Assembly (NCBI GenBank): GCA_013368325.1
Contig: JAACJK010000223.1
Coordinates: 372,001-436,000 of the forward strand
Origin: Ephemerocybe angulata
Taxonomy: Eukaryota; Basidiomycota; Agaricomycetes; Agaricales; Psathyrellaceae
Reading direction: 5' to 3'
DNA length: 64,000 nt
Below, piece after piece: positions 1 through 11,790 of the stretch. The position numbers and the translations under genes are program-made. Numbering within the stretch: the first letter of the stretch is position 1; each line of letters starts with the position of its first letter. The notes under the pieces were generated by a model, which did no database searches, was not told the DNA's origin, and saw nothing but the letters and a program-made list of their open reading frames with translations.

Positions 1-1192
1 CGGATGTTTACGTACCCCCATCACTAGAAATCACTTCGACCGTCCGAATGTCAAGCCTCCTGACCGATGATACTACGGGATGAACCCGTAAGACCTGTGT
101 ATTTAGGAGAATGGCGAGATTACTTCGCTTTCGGACAGGGTCACCAAGATAAGCGGTAGCTGCACTACTCCGGGTTCCATTCCCAATCGTACTCTGCATC
201 CATGCTGGGAGTCGATACCAACATTCTATCAGCAAGCTAACGCTGACGATGTTCACATGACACTTACTAACACCTATGCTCCGTCCTGCGTTTCCATCCA
301 GAACCAAGGGAAATTCCGCTTTTTGAATCTCGGCGTTTCGAATAGTTCGAATGTCGTGTTCCAGATGCCCATCCCAGGGAAGCGAGGTCTCGACGCGTCC
401 CATATACCCATGTACGGCTGGATCATACTCCCCGGTCGCGTTCCTACCACCAGCTGGTGGTGTCCACCTTTCACTCTACATCATCGAACCTTTGAAGTCA
501 GCACTACTACGTTCTGGGGACTATGCGATACGCACGCGTCTGATATATGGCCTAAGGGCATTCCAGCTCCAACCGGGATCTCCGGTCACGCGTGCCCAAT
601 TATCATAGTCATCTTTTGACCCCCTCGTGTATACCATCCCGTCTATGCGTAGTCTCCATGAGCTCATGACCTCAAATACGCGATGCGGAAGTGGACTGAC
701 TAACAGCGCTGCTTCCACCAAGCCCCCTTCCTCTTGGAATCCCAGCTTTCCTCCCATTCCAACCCTCCTGCGGCACGGACTCGTAGTTCCAAATAAATTG
801 GCTTGGATTCTCCGTGCCCTTTCCCAAACCCCAGCCAGGAATTGAGAGGCCCAGCTGGTCTGCCGTGCTAAACGCGTGGTGAAAGTCGGTGATTGGGCAT
901 ACTATGCAAAATAGTGGTTGAGATACGTACTCAGGGCCTGCCTCAATCAACAGAACATTGAAAGCTTTGTTTTCCGAAAGACGACTGGCTATTACTGATC
1001 CGCCGGTACCTCCTGGAGTGGAGTAGGTATGCTTCAGATAAGCCAGGCTTAGCAGAACTTTGATGGCGTACCGCCAGCAACGATGAAGTCGAATGTCATG
1101 AGATCCACCGGCAGCTCAGAGAGATGTTGGAAGACTTTGCCATGGGTACTTCCAGCAATTGCGATGATTGTAGTGAATAATCCAAGGATCAT
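1..1192 (-). CDS. GMC oxidoreductase, aryl-alcohol-oxidase-like, 3' part cut by window edge
   Basis: Flavin-dependent secreted oxidase of the glucose-methanol-choline family, which oxidises aromatic or aliphatic alcohols and makes hydrogen peroxide for lignocellulose decay. The start at 1192 gives a signal peptide (MILGLFTTIIAIAGSTHG). The ADP-binding motif follows as DFIVAG, split by an intron, then GGTGG and LLIEAGPE. Further exons give the GMC signature PRGRGLGGSSAV, GMVYTRGSKDDYDNWA, WTPPAGGRNATGEYDPAVHG and STIGNGTRSSAATAYLG. At least five short introns are visible, with splices near 1060/1015, 700/640, 530/480 and 263/202. All visible domain pieces join in frame, so the gene looks functional. 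The C-terminal substrate domain and the His-His/Asn active site lie beyond the window. The family is clear; the exact substrate is not. Confidence 0.85.
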
Positions 1193-1385
1193 TTTAGACT
1201 TGTATAACAGTGTGAATAGGAAAAAGTGTGCGGATGGCCTCGTCAAGTATAAAACGCGAATCAGACTTTAAGGGAATTATTCAGTAAGTCCGCTCAGGAA
1301 AAGCCGGTCGCTTCTGGAAAGCCATCTTCGACGACTCTGATCACATCGGAGGAAAAAGAAGCGGAAAGAAGTGGGTTATTGTGGC

Positions 1386-1715
1386 TCATGTTCTCATTTC
1401 TCCTGTCCTGTTTGATCCATTCACGTGCGATGCCAACGAAGAAGGTCTCGAGTCTGCAGAACCTCTGATTGATATCAGTTGAAATGCTTCTTGGGGCGTC
1501 TTTCTCCTACTTTCAATCTCAAGGCCCAAGAACATGCGTAGCATGGTGTCGCTCAAATTATCCATAAAGATGTTTTCCAATATCATCCAAATAACGTCCA
1601 GAGGAAGTAGCCCAGCGGGTCGGTTGTCACCTAGCAACCACAACGCCATAATATCAACCTTGGACCTCCCTCCATCCGTTCGCAGTGTCCGTGCTGGATG
1701 CATCCACCGGAACAC
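1386..1715 (-). CDS. Unrecognised ORF, 109 residues
   Basis: Open frame with no family I recognise. It contains a leucine-rich stretch PLDVIWMILENIFMDNLSD that loosely resembles the start of an F-box helix, followed by a basic, serine-rich tail. It may be an exon or a relic of a larger gene. No convincing splice partners, TATA box or paralogue were found in the window. Treat it as a weak hypothetical. Confidence 0.2.
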   Translation of the reverse strand: MFRWMHPARTLRTDGGRSKVDIMALWLLGDNRPAGLLPLDVIWMILENIFMDNLSDTMLRMFLGLEIESRRKTPQEAFQLISIRGSADSRPSSLASHVNGSNRTGEMRT

Positions 1716-1779
1716 TTCATTTCCTTGCCTTCAGTCCTTGGACTACCTTCTCGTATGATATAGCTTGCGTTGCGGAGAA

Positions 1780-2257
1780 GTTCGGCCATGTACGCCGCCG
1801 CCCCAGCATGACGTCGGTGCGCTCGCTGTTACATAATCTAATCTATTCACCACAGGTACGAGGAGGCGGGGCAGCTAGAGGCATTTGGGACTGCCGCATC
1901 GTCAATACGGTGAGGCGACAATCTCTGGATGTTTTGGGGCTGTGGGCTGTGTCTGAATGACGTTGTAAATACGTCGTCCGCATCGGTCTCTCAAGCGCGC
2001 TAACCTGACAGGCGCTTAAGTCGCCCAGAGGACACGTCGGGTCGCATCACCTACCGTAGTATCCTGACTTTCAGTGGAGACTGCAGAGATACATATGGGG
2101 CTTTAACTGAAGGAGAGAGGACTTGTGGTTGGTGGGTGAGGTTAGGACCGCTGCTCGCCCGTATTTAGACCTCTGCTGAAATCGTGTTTTCGAAGCAGCA
2201 TCGTCTAACGGCGACTCGGAATTGTACCCCTTTAATTGGCCCACTACCAATGGGCGC
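1780..2257. repeat. Copy 1 of a dispersed non-coding repeat
   Basis: The stretch from the CATCGTCAATACGGTGAGG block to GGCGCTTAAGTCGCCC recurs at 31,960-32,270 and 48,400-48,660 in the same orientation. No open frame is conserved among the three copies. At 2,100-2,160 it joins a segment matching the promoter of an MC gene (compare 49,915-49,975), so this copy is itself a recombinant. It holds no gene. Confidence 0.7.
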
Positions 2258-3101
2258 TTAAGTGATATCAACAGTCATAATGGACTTAAAAAGCTTGAAA
2301 ACAGAACTTGGTTGAAAATCCAACGCTTGACCGAAAGCCCACCCTTCGCCATCCTTTCTACACTCCCAGTCGAGAGTGGCGCCCAGCATGTCGAGAGAGG
2401 TTATTGATTCTGGTCGCTGGCTGACAAGGCCACATAGGCCCTGTTCCAGCCAGGTCGAGATTCTGTATTTTCTCGCAAGGACGACTTTCTTTAGATGAGT
2501 CATGTCTTTGCTGGTAAGGTCTGCAATGGCGGTCGCTCGAACCTGAAAGTGAAAGTTGAAACCAAGGCGTCATCGCGTCGACGCTCAGACTAGCAAATGA
2601 TTTCAAACATACTACATCCATCTCCCACACATTGGACAACTCGAGAACGCTGAGCCACTCCTCCTTGCTCAGATTTACGCCTGTGGACAGCGTCACGTCC
2701 TCGGAATCCTCTCGCAGGTGAACTTGTTCAACGTTTGGCGCACTATTACACCAGACCCCCTTTTTAATGGATCTTCGCTCTATAACTGACGCCAAGGACG
2801 TACAACGGATATAAAATCTCCAACAGATTTCGAAACTCTGAACTCGTGTAACCTTCCAAAATGATAGGTTTGTCATCGGATTGTCCTTCGACTACAGTCT
2901 CGCTGCCCGCTGGTGTAGGCAGCCGAAACGTGTCAGTAAAGACGACCGATGCGTTCTCAAGTCCATGCTTTGGAACCCGAAACAAGGTATCTTCGACCTG
3001 CGTGGTATCAATACTCGTTAGGGCCTCACTAATCGCAACGTTGGCCCGAGTACCTTGAACACAATGTTCTCCCAGTAGAAGTCGGTGCATCGAGCGGACA
3101 T
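2258..3101 (-). pseudogene. BTB-C gene, 3'-truncated copy
   Basis: BTB/POZ gene of the same family as those at 12.7, 25.7 and 44.0 kb. Exons 3054-3101 (Met-Ser-Ala-Arg, then DFYWENIVFK), 2804-2997 (BTB core, LFRVPKHGLENAS to ILYPL), 2616-2742 and 2258-2542. Exon lengths 48, 194 and 127 match the paralogues exactly. The last exon follows the family through ISTWLEQGLCGLVSQRPES and GATLDWE, then runs into unrelated sequence and stops. The whole cysteine-pair C-terminal module is lost, leaving 217 residues. BTB domains mediate dimerisation and often act as CUL3 adaptors or transcriptional regulators. This copy might still make a BTB-only protein, but I read it as a truncation. Confidence 0.75.
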
Positions 3102-3476
3102 GGTAACAAGCTGCCTCGGGTGACAGAGGATGGTGGGCTGGAATAAGGAGCGGTTATCGATTGTGCGTGCGCCGTGCATGGTTCGCTGTGGTTCGACCGT
3201 TGTTACGGGCGTTTAATCTGTGATGGCGGATGTTTGAGGTTCGTTGGGAAAGCTGACGCCTGAACTACAATTGGGGGAGCTTAAAATATACGAATGGCTT
3301 CCAAGTTTCTCTTGAGCTAGACCTATTATGTGCTTCTAAAAGAGCCGGTCTGCGCACGAGCGGATGGACCGCCAGAACCCTTGATTGAACAGTCACTTGT
3401 CCTCATCCGTCTATTGAAAGTCAAATCTTCATAATCATTTATGTACGGAGGACGAGGTTCTACAGAACGGGAATGA

Positions 3477-4042
3477 TCATTTATGTGTTGCTAACCCATG
3501 AATGGCAGTAGCGCGAACCTAAAAGTGAAACAACGACGTCAGCTTGTCTGGCTCAGCATCGGGTCGACGCCGAGACCAGCGAATGTTTGCAAACGTACAG
3601 CATCCATCTTCCACGCAGTGGAGAGCTTGAGAATGTCGAGCCACTCTTTCTTGCTAATATTTGTGGTTGCGATCGCCGTCACAACAGGCCCTGGCAAGTG
3701 TTCCATCGGTAACAGCCTATTACGCCATACCCTTTTCAGTAGACCTTCGCGTTGAAACTGAAGGCGAAACCGTACGACACATACATGTACTTCAACAAGC
3801 TCTCGAACTCGGAACTCGTACATCCCTCTATTACGATCGGATTATCGTCGGACTGGCCTTCCTCTGCAGTCTGGGGCCGAAACTTGTTTGCGAAGACGTC
3901 CGATGCCTGGTCCAGTCTATGTCTAGGAACCCGAAACAGGGTATCTTCGACCTGTGGGACGTAAACGCGTTAGCTTCAATTGCCTCATCAATCGAGTAGG
4001 TACCTGGAAGACGCAGTAGAGGTCGGGGTCTCGAGTGGGCAT
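3477..4042 (-). CDS. Short BTB-only protein (BTB-A copy 1), 124 residues
   Basis: Four exons: 4004-4042, 3776-3951, 3599-3716, 3477-3518, all phase-compatible. The BTB core reads VEDTLFRVPRHRLDQAS to EFESLLKYMYVS. A helical segment KKEWLDILKLSTAW follows, and a short last exon begins VRATAI and soon stops. Relative to the paralogues at 45.7 and 50.7 kb, the first ATG is changed to ATT, so translation must start at an internal Met. Exon 1 has also lost the residues corresponding to WEK. The gene lies about 460 bp downstream of an SMR gene on the same strand. It is possibly functional, possibly decaying; its role is unknown beyond a likely protein-protein interaction domain. Confidence 0.6.
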
Positions 4043-4143
4043 GATAGGAGAGTTGCTTTGGGTGGGAGTGGCAATGGTGGGCCGAGTTAAGAGACAGCGG
4101 ATGGTTCGACGTCAATCTCATTGCTTTTGAAACTGATCGAGAA

Positions 4144-4167
4144 ATCACGGGGGTACGGGCGCTTAAT
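4144..4167 (-). promoter_or_regulatory. Conserved BTB upstream motif, variant copy
   Basis: Variant of the element whose core is CACGGGGTACGGGCGCTTAA, about 100 bp upstream of the BTB-A copy 1 start. Equivalent copies lie at 12,061; 14,026; 25,642 (reverse, before the plus-strand BTB gene); 45,441; 46,389; 51,376 and 55,164. Position and conservation suggest a promoter or regulatory element. No factor is inferred. Confidence 0.6.
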
Positions 4168-4502
4168 CAGTGCCAATGCTGAGGTCATCAGGAAAACCTG
4201 AACGACGATCCATAGACAGCCAAAGCCCGGGTTCGGGGGTTGGCGTACATAGGGGCGTCCTGTATCAGCGGGTTTGAGCGCCCGTCAATATTTGGCTGCT
4301 CTATTATGTGCCGGTGGGACACCTGTCTAAGTGCCAGGTTTCACACTCAATTCACACTCCAAGTCAGCTTCTGCTCCTCGGCACCAGACGTCTGAAGCAC
4401 AGGAGGAAAGTATAGCAAACAGAAAAGAATTATTTGTGCATCCTGGTATACTACTATATCCCTTCTATATATCTCCCTCTATGACCGCACAAGACCAGCA
4501 TT

Positions 4503-5306
4503 CTAATCGAGCTCATCAATCATGTCCTGCAGCGCATTTCTGCGCTCCAGAGCCCGGGCCCTTTTCAGAACCTCCCGTGCATAGATGAAGTCCACAAGAT
4601 CGCGAGCGTGGTTGGCATCTTCCTCTTCCCTTTTCCCCTGTTCTGCGTGCTCCTGTTCTGCCTTCTTCTTTTCTGCCTTCTTGCCCCCCAACCAACCGAG
4701 AAGGCTATAAAAGTTGATTAGGTCAGCGACTGAATTCTCTGAGGAATGGGAACTCGAACTGACGCTCCAACGCCAAAGCCCATGCCCAGCGGAGCCCGCT
4801 CCTCAAGCCCCCCGGCCAATTCCCGGGACTCGCCGGCTCTATTCAGAACCTCCCGTGCATAGATCTCGTCCACAAGATCTCGAGCCTGTTGGGCACCTGC
4901 CCTTTCCTCTTCCTCCTTCTTCTTCTGCTCTTCCTCCTTCTTCTTCTGTTCTTTCTTCTTGTGCAGATTCCAACCGAACAAACTATAAACGTTGACTTGG
5001 TCAGCGACTGAATTCTCTGAGGAATGGGGGAACTCGAACTGACCCTCCAATGATCGCACCCAAGGCTAGCCCACCCCGCTCCTCAAGCTCCCCGGCCAAT
5101 TCCCGGCGATCCACGGTACTGTAATAAAAAGAAATTGACCCATGAGTACACGGCCCACTCTGACGACAATATTGAGAGCTAAACGGTATAACTGACCTTC
5201 CAGTAGCCCTGCGCTCGAAGTCATCAAGCGTTTGCGAAAGCGGCGCTGCGATAGCAGGTGCAATGAGGAGGGCAGCGACGGCGACGTTCTTGGTGATGAA
5301 GACCAT
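4503..5306 (-). CDS. Secreted modular repeat protein SMR-1, 201 residues
   Basis: Exons 5197-5306, 5044-5118, 4764-4982 and 4503-4704. All internal boundaries are phase 2. Exon 1 encodes a signal peptide (MVFITKNVAVAALLIAPAIA) and DDFERR, a Kex2-like dibasic site. Each later exon repeats a pattern: a charged linker, ARDLVD-x-IYAREVL, then ELEERG and a small-residue hydrophobic patch (LALGAIIGG, MGFGVGA). Exon 3 has a Lys/Glu block KKKEQKKKEEEQKKKEEEE, likely a helix or coiled coil. The end, RALERRNALQDMIDELD, is common to the family. I do not recognise the family. It is probably secreted and possibly processed by kexin. The BTB-A gene lies downstream on the same strand. Confidence 0.75.
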
Positions 5307-5399
5307 GTTGACGAATGGATATAAGGGGAAGGTGACGGGAGATTGCGTTCAACGCGAGGGAGTTGTAGTATGGATGGGTGAGACCAGCTGAAGAATCGA

Positions 5400-7546
5400 G
5401 AGTCAGACCAGGCCTCTATTTATTGTTTCTCTGAAACGTCAGGGGTAATGCATGCTTGAGAAAGAAGCGCACCAAGTGCAGCCGAGCATCCGCTGCATCC
5501 GGGTGCCCGCCTGGTCAGTCAGCTTCGTCGTGGCGCGAAGTCCATCAGACCCGCCTGATGTGTGTGTGTTATCTGGCTCAGTACCGACTAGAGTTGTTCT
5601 GAAGAAATGGATGAGGCGGTCCATGTTTATTGAGAGTATGTCTCTATCTATGGATTACGTGGATTAGGTTCATATCCCCGACAGGAGCAAAGTGAGTAGG
5701 GATACGACCTCTATGCTCTGGTGGCGCATCGGTATCGCTGGATGGAAGCAATCAGCTTTTTCCGGGGGCCCGGAAAGGAACTAAAAAATTGCTGCCGTGA
5801 CTCCACAACGGGGTGAGGTGCGCGTGCGCCTCCGAAATTATCACCAGCTGGAGTTAGCCGCCACTACACTTGCATCTCCAGCACTCGGGGCTGAAGCTGA
5901 ATAAGTGGGCACCCAGGCTTAGAAGGGTACCCACCAATAAGTACTTCGGTAGCCCACGCTCGATGCATATGTAGAGGGGCGATGGCACTGTCTATAAAAA
6001 TGTGAAACCAGTCGGGCAAGGTATAAATAATCTTCGAGGATCACAGCGTGGGACTGAAAGGTACCGTGGCCTACCGTGGCCCTAACGCACGCTATGCATG
6101 TACCGGGTGCATTTTAATAAGAGCATCCTGGACCCTCAAAGTGCTTAGTGGGATGAGGGTTTTGTAACACGAAACGTGTACTTTCCCTGTTGAGAATGCG
6201 CAAAGTGTACGAAACGCGTGCGGTTACCATTTACGTGCCCAAAGCCTGCAAACGAAACGTTGCCAGTGAGTGGGTTTAATTAAAGATACACACTTAGATA
6301 TGTGAGCTCATGCCTCACGAAGCCGCAACAACCTGCGTGGCATTCACAGATGCACCGAGCCTTGCAAGGACTTCGGTGGAGATAGGGGAAAAATGCAAGA
6401 AAAAGTATAACCGTTGACCCAACGTGGACCCAGAGCTCATCATATTTCTCCTGCGATAGAGCAAGCCGGGCGCACATACCAACATCCGGTGAGCTGCACT
6501 AACTCAATTGAGAGAGTCAGTATTTGCGCAGCTAGGTTAGCGTCTCACTGACTGCGCTTGTGTGTAGGAGATTAGGTTAAGCTAGAAAGCAACTATCAAG
6601 AGGGAGTTCTCCTTGGTAACTACCCAATACTCCCAAGGTGCAGCGTCGCCTTAGACAGTGTACTTCACTCTGTGCGATATCGAGGGTAACATTTGCAGTT
6701 CTGGATCGTAGTGACGAGCAAATGGGCGCCTTAACATATGCCGCTTTACGGGTCAAAGCCTTTGTTGTCTCCAAAAACCATGATTTTCACGCACCATTAG
6801 AAGAGTACGGGAAGAGTACACGGAACCCCCGTGGCCGTCTGCTCGCTATTCGCGCGTACTCAGAACAGTGACGCACACGTGATGACCTATCGGCGCTTAA
6901 CAGTCGCTGTGCACTTGAAACTGAGAACACTAAGCAAGTCCTTGGAATATGTTTACTAGCAACAGTCGCGGGTCTCTTCAGCTTACATGGTCGCATGGTT
7001 TCGTACCTCTGTCCTTCCGTTACAAGACCTACATTTTCCGCAAGATTATTCTAAATATGGGCCATTGCTATCCCTTCCTACGCCCCGACAACACGAAGGG
7101 ATTCGACGCTTGCGATAAGATATTCAAAACGCTACAGACCTACGCGCTCTACCCTCATGGACGCTGGTGTACCCGTCGCACTATTCCCAAGTCTGACACT
7201 TGAACTCCTCAACTATAGCAGAATCAAAGCCGGCCGTACTCTTCCCCTCGAGGCGACACAGAATGGACGGGCGCCTAACCCCACCAACGCCAAGAACACC
7301 CCTATGTCCGGCAACCCCCGAACTCGGCCATCAAAGACATCGGGCCGTCTAATACTGCCGTCCATTCGACCTGCTCATCGTCCAGCACGACGTGCTCGTC
7401 CGTCACATGCGCGTCACACCTCACAGCACATCGCCACGAATCACATGTGATTAATCACACAGCACACGACCACCTCACCTTTCACGCAAAGCTTAAGGAA
7501 GTAGAACATTGATTTATAACTTGGAAGGTACTGGAATAGGTATAAT
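5400..7546. other. Long SMR upstream region, no convincing gene
   Basis: About 2 kb separate the SMR-1 promoter and the short gene at 7,547. The region holds only small, unconserved ORFs. It is shared with 22.1-24.0 kb inverted, and in part with 57.0-57.6 kb. A TATA-like block occurs at about 5,420 (minus strand). The 6,810-6,920 part resembles 33,150-33,260 and carries another GGCGCTTAA. I see no gene here. Confidence 0.5.
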
Positions 7547-7903
7547 ATGCCACCCCGCCAAGCGAATGGCCAGGGTTATTTGGAGACGGGGGCGAGCGGG
7601 TCGAGGACGAGGGCCGGGTCGAGGGCGGGGATGCAGGGGTCGATGAATGGTGTGGGTGGTGCTGAGGCAGGGAAGAATGAGGCGGGGAGGAATGAAGGAA
7701 GTGATAGTGGTGAGTGGCGATATTCAATTGTACTTCATTTCTGCCATGCCTTTTTATATCTTCTGCACAATCCGCGCGAGAGAGTACTACCTCCTCCTCC
7801 TTCTCGACTTCAGGGATCTATATCTGGAACATGGGTGTAGAAGGAAGAAGAAGGAAGCCTAGCTTAGCTCAAGCTAAGTAAAGCAAGTCCCATACATCCA
7901 TCT
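7547..7903 (+). CDS. Small basic, glycine-rich hypothetical protein (left-arm copy)
   Basis: Start ATG in MPPRQANGQGYLETGASG, followed by an Arg/Gly/Glu-rich stretch ending GSDS at a GTGAGT donor near 7,710. A possible second exon after CTTCAG near 7,813 would add about 20 residues and stop. The first exon is conserved in the inverted arm (start 22,025), but the acceptor there is altered, so the second exon is uncertain. It sits about 500 bp upstream of IES2 on the same strand. No known family; it may be an untranslated or decayed fragment. Confidence 0.35.
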
Positions 7904-8229
7904 ATCACCCTTTCATTGATGTTACCTGACGTCTATTGACGTTATACATCCACCCATTCCGTCTTTTGGGGGGGAAACGCGGCGTCTCTCGTAAAAGCCA
8001 CTCATTTTGGCTTTTGCTTTGCTTTGCTGTGGTTGCTTTGCACCTGTGACCTGATCAGTCAAGTTTGAATTGGATCTGACGGGTTTTGCTTCTATCGTTC
8101 CTTCCTTCCTTTCCTACCACCACCACGACGGGATTTCCACGTTCCTCATACGATACTCCATTGCTGGCGGACGGGCTTTGCTGGCACGACTAACTGGGGT
8201 TCTCTGTCTACTCGGTGTTCTCCACCACA

Positions 8230-11200
8230 ATGCCCCCACGCCGCCAAACGCGCGCCTCGATATCCGCGGCGGCACCACCCTCGTCCTCCACCGCACGGCG
8301 CACGGGCTCCTCCACCACGAACGCGAACAACGTCGATGTGACTGTGACTCCCCGACGAACGGCACGCGCGGCTGCTGCGCGCGCTGCTATCAATATAGAT
8401 ATGCAGCTCGAGTCGAGCGAGGAGGAGGAGGAGAGCGAGGAGAGTGAAGAGAGCGTGGAGGAGGACGAGGACGAAGACGAAGAGGAGGATAGTGGAGGGA
8501 AGGGGAAGGGGAGGACCACGAGGGGAAGCGGTGCGTCTGCTCGGCCTGAGACGAGGAAGCAGGCGCCGAAGGGGCGGGTGCCCGCGCCGAAGGGCAAAGA
8601 GAAGGAGAAGGAGAAAGCGAAGGATAGAGCCAAGGACAGTGGGAAGGCGAAGGGGAAGGGGAAGGGCGGTGGGCGGACGGCTGTCGTAACCCGCGGCGGG
8701 GCGGCGGGGATTAAGCGCGTCGTGTCGTCCAGCGGGGGCGACGATGCGCAAAGCGATGAGGACGACGACGACGACGATGAGGAGGAGGCTAGTGAGGTCA
8801 GTACGACTGATAGAAGTGATGATGATAATAGTGAGGAGGAGCATATGCCGGTGAGTCTCTTCCTACACATGGCATACCCCATTTCTAACTTATAATCCCC
8901 CAGCGCCCGAAGGATCGCAGCACCTGGCCCAAGACCGCACGCACGCTCGAAGACCAACTCGCACAGGAACGGCGCGTCGGCGGCGAATACCAGAAATACA
9001 TGGAGTACAGGCGGCGGCGCCTCGCCCGGCGCGAAGCCAAGAAGGCTGATACCGAGGGCAAGGGCGCGGCGAATAAGCATGCGGGGCCAAGTGCAAGTAG
9101 TATCACAGGGGCGGCGGAGAAGGAGAAGGGGAAGGAGGCGGGGGGTGCTGGGTGGAGCGCGAAGAAGCCGCCCTCGACGCGGGAGTGGATCGAGCGCGTG
9201 CAGGAGAACAAGAGAGAGATTGAGAAGCGGAGGAGGGAGGGTGCGGGGGGTGCTTCGAGCTCACCGTCTGCTAATGTCCCTGCCCCTGCTGCGGCGTCTC
9301 TGTCCGCTAGCCAGGCTATGACTGGTATTATCGAGACTGGGACGGGGAATGTGGGGCCACCGACATCGAGGGGGAGGGCTGCGGCGAGGGGGTTTATGGG
9401 TGCGAATGTGCCTGTATCTATGCCTGCGCCTCCACCCGTGCCGCATTCTATAGTAGCCACCGCGTCTATTCCTGCACCCGGCGTTCCCGTCTCCGCACCA
9501 CCCACAGCTGCTGCGCCCCCGGAGCCTAAAGGAGGCGCGCTGAGGATAAAACTGAAGCTTCCCGCGAACGGAGGCGTGGGTGCCGAGGGTTCTGGATCTG
9601 GGTCGGGCTCGAGTTCCATGGCCGGCGGGAGTACGAAAGGGAATGCGGGTGCGGGTGCGAGGAGCACGGCGAAGGGGAGGGCGGCGGTTCCGAAGAGGGG
9701 TCCGATGGCGCAGAGGGGTGCGACGAGGGTGGTTGTGGGGAGGGGGAGGAGGGTTGCGTTCCCTCAGGACGAGGAGGAGGAGGATTCAGAGGAAGAGGAC
9801 GAAGATGATGATCGGGAGGAAGAAGAGGGGGATGAGGATGAGGAAGATGGGGAAGGGGATGAGGACGATGATGTGGATGTGGATGTGGTGGGGGATGCGG
9901 AGGGGGATGTGGACGTGGACGTCGATGTGGAGAGTGAGGATGTGGAGGGTGAGATTCCGTTTTATCGGAATGTGGATGTGGAGAGTGAGGATAGTGAAGA
10001 TGATGATAGCGAGAAGGGTGCGTTTGGGTTATATTTTTTCTAAATTATTTTTTATATTTTGCCACTCTGTGGATTGGCCGGCTTACTGACTCGTTGGGGA
10101 TCGTTCTTAGATAGACCTGCGCGCCCGCTTACGACGCGCCAGGCAGTGTTGGCGTCAATGGTCGACTCGTCGCATGTCTCGCTGGACGGTAAGCGCCTTA
10201 AATTCCGATACATACATAATACACCTTTGCTTACTGACATCAATATTGATATCCTCTCCGGTCTATCCCTCCTCCGTTCTTCCGATCGATACTTCGTCTA
10301 CGTCGATGGGACGTGTAGGCGCTGCGATCCCGGGCTCGGGCGCGGGCGGGCGGCGCAAGAAGCAGTTGACGGAGATGGAGATGAAGCTGAGGCGGGAGGA
10401 GACGGCGAGGAAGAGGAAGAATTTGAGTGAGAAGAAGTTGGAGGATGAGAAGGTGCGGGAGCGTTCTTTCCTTTTATCGTCTTGTTGCGTGGGTGCAGTG
10501 TGCGGTGCGGTGATTGGTGGTGGTTCTCGGGCGCTTATCTGAAATGCTGGGCTGGCGTGAGGTTGGAGATACAGAGTGACTGACTCGTGTGTTTGCGTTC
10601 TTGTAGGCGGAGACGATTAATAGGCTGCTGAAGAAACAGACGAGGCCGAGGGCGCGAAGGACGAATACGACGGATTCGGTGGGGACAGGGAGCGTGACTC
10701 CCGTCGGACGTGCTGGGAAGGCTCGAGGCCCGGCCGTAGGCGGGAGTCGGTTGAAAGGTGCGTTCCTAACCTCCCTTCTCGCTTTATTAGCGCGCGAATT
10801 AAAGGCCACCCCATCTAGCTGCTACGGGTGACGAACCGGATGAGGACGGCGAGGAGGAGCTTGTGGAGGGTGAGGAAGGCGAAGGGGAGGAGTGGGAAGA
10901 TGAGGGTGTGCGGGACGAGCCGAAGCCTACATGGGTGCGCTGGGTCTCGCGCGTCGTCAATGTGCCCGAGCAGGCGTCCGCTGCCCCCGCTAGCGCTGAT
11001 AGCATGGAGGTTGACGGTGCGGCTGTGAAGGCCCTTGAAAGAAGGATGGTGCTGAGCCTGTCGTTGCCCAGTTCGTTGGTGCAGGGTGTTGAAGCGGGGA
11101 GGACGGGGAAGACGGGGGGTGGGGAGGAGGCTATGGACGTTGATAGGGAGGCGGGGAGGGCGCCGAGGCTGGAGGGGTGTGCGGTTGAGGGGTGTGGGGA

Positions 11201-11285
11201 GAAGAGGAAGTATCGGCTTGTGAGAGATTGGACGCGTGGGGCGTGTGGGATGGGGCATTTGAAGATTTTGGAGGGGATGGTGTAG
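8230..11285 (+). CDS. IES2: INO80 chromatin-remodelling complex subunit Ies2/INO80B, copy 1
   Basis: Six exons: 8230-8850, 8904-10017, 10111-10188, 10319-10452, 10607-10757, 10819-11285; predicted 854 residues. The PAPA-1 region is clear at about residues 620-660: MKLRREETARKRKNLSEKKL, then ETINRLLKKQ. A tail at about residues 820-842 has CAVEGC and GACGMGHLKILE, reminiscent of the degenerate HIT-type zinc finger in INO80B. A long N-terminal half is low-complexity, with Asp/Glu tracts (8,405-8,490; 9,766-9,960) and Ser/Gly/Lys runs. In yeast and animals this subunit stimulates the Ino80 ATPase and helps assemble Arp5 in the nucleus. All introns have GT/AG ends and phases agree. A second intact copy lies inverted at 18.2-21.3 kb. 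Confidence 0.9.
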
Positions 11286-11490
11286 GGGCTTGCGGATATG
11301 TTGGTACTGTTTTGTTTTCATTTTCGTTTGGGATGCCTGTGTGGTTACCAGCCGTGCTGTTTAAATTGTCTCCTGTCTCGTCGAGGTGCACAGCACTTCA
11401 TCTCGGGACCGGGATGCTCTAATCGTTTGGGCGTCTATTGTATGAAACGGGAACCTGGCGGCCGCTGTTGTCTCTAGATGGCTTGGCTGA

Positions 11491-11790
11491 AATGAAAATC
11501 CTTACACCCACCCATTCCGACTTTTGGGGGGAGAACGCGGCGTAAGATACGCCTATTTTGGCGTTTGCTTTGCTTTGCTGCGATTTGCCATCACCAGTGA
11601 CCTGATTAGTCAAGTTTGAATTGGATCTGACTAGTTTTGCTTCTATCGTTCGTTCCTTCCTTTTCTCCCACCACCACGACGGGACTTCCACGTTCCTCAT
11701 ACGATACTCAGCACCACCATGCCCCCGCGCCGCCAAACGCGTCCAGCTCCGCACGGCGCACGGGCCCCAGCCTGTAGAAGTGGGGCTTTG
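11491..11790 (+). pseudogene. Third IES2 copy, promoter and first codons only
   Basis: The IES2 upstream region (CCACCCATTC through the CATACGATACTCAGCACCACC leader) is repeated in direct orientation. It runs into ATGCCCCCGCGCCGCC and about 15 codons (MPPRRQTR...), then breaks abruptly at about 11,771. The continuation, CCTGTAGAAGTGGGGCTTTG, belongs to the BTB-II 5' flank (compare 28,200 reversed, 43,632 and 53,861). This is a recombination product with no coding capacity. Confidence 0.8.

Larger units (their letters stand above)
5300..11490 (+). repeat. Left arm of a giant inverted repeat
   Basis: Sequence from the SMR-1 promoter through the first IES2 copy and its 3' flank matches, inverted, about 17,990-24,110. 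Shared marks include the CTATTTAT/TTCTCTGAA promoter block (5,415 against 23,965), the GGGGTGAGGTGCGCGTGCGCC block (5,811 against 23,560), the short gene at 7,547 against 22,025, and the IES2 exons. Divergence is moderate in flanks and low in IES2 exons. The arms continue outward as SMR plus BTB genes, so homology in a looser sense spans about 3.5-26 kb. Confidence 0.85.

Noticed and set aside
8208..9080. 290-residue open frame antisense to IES2 copy 1, and its 313-residue counterpart at 20,715-21,656
   Set aside because: Ser/Leu/Phe runs are the complement of acidic and Lys-rich IES2 codons; no domain, and the opposite strand has splice-consistent exons with a known family.
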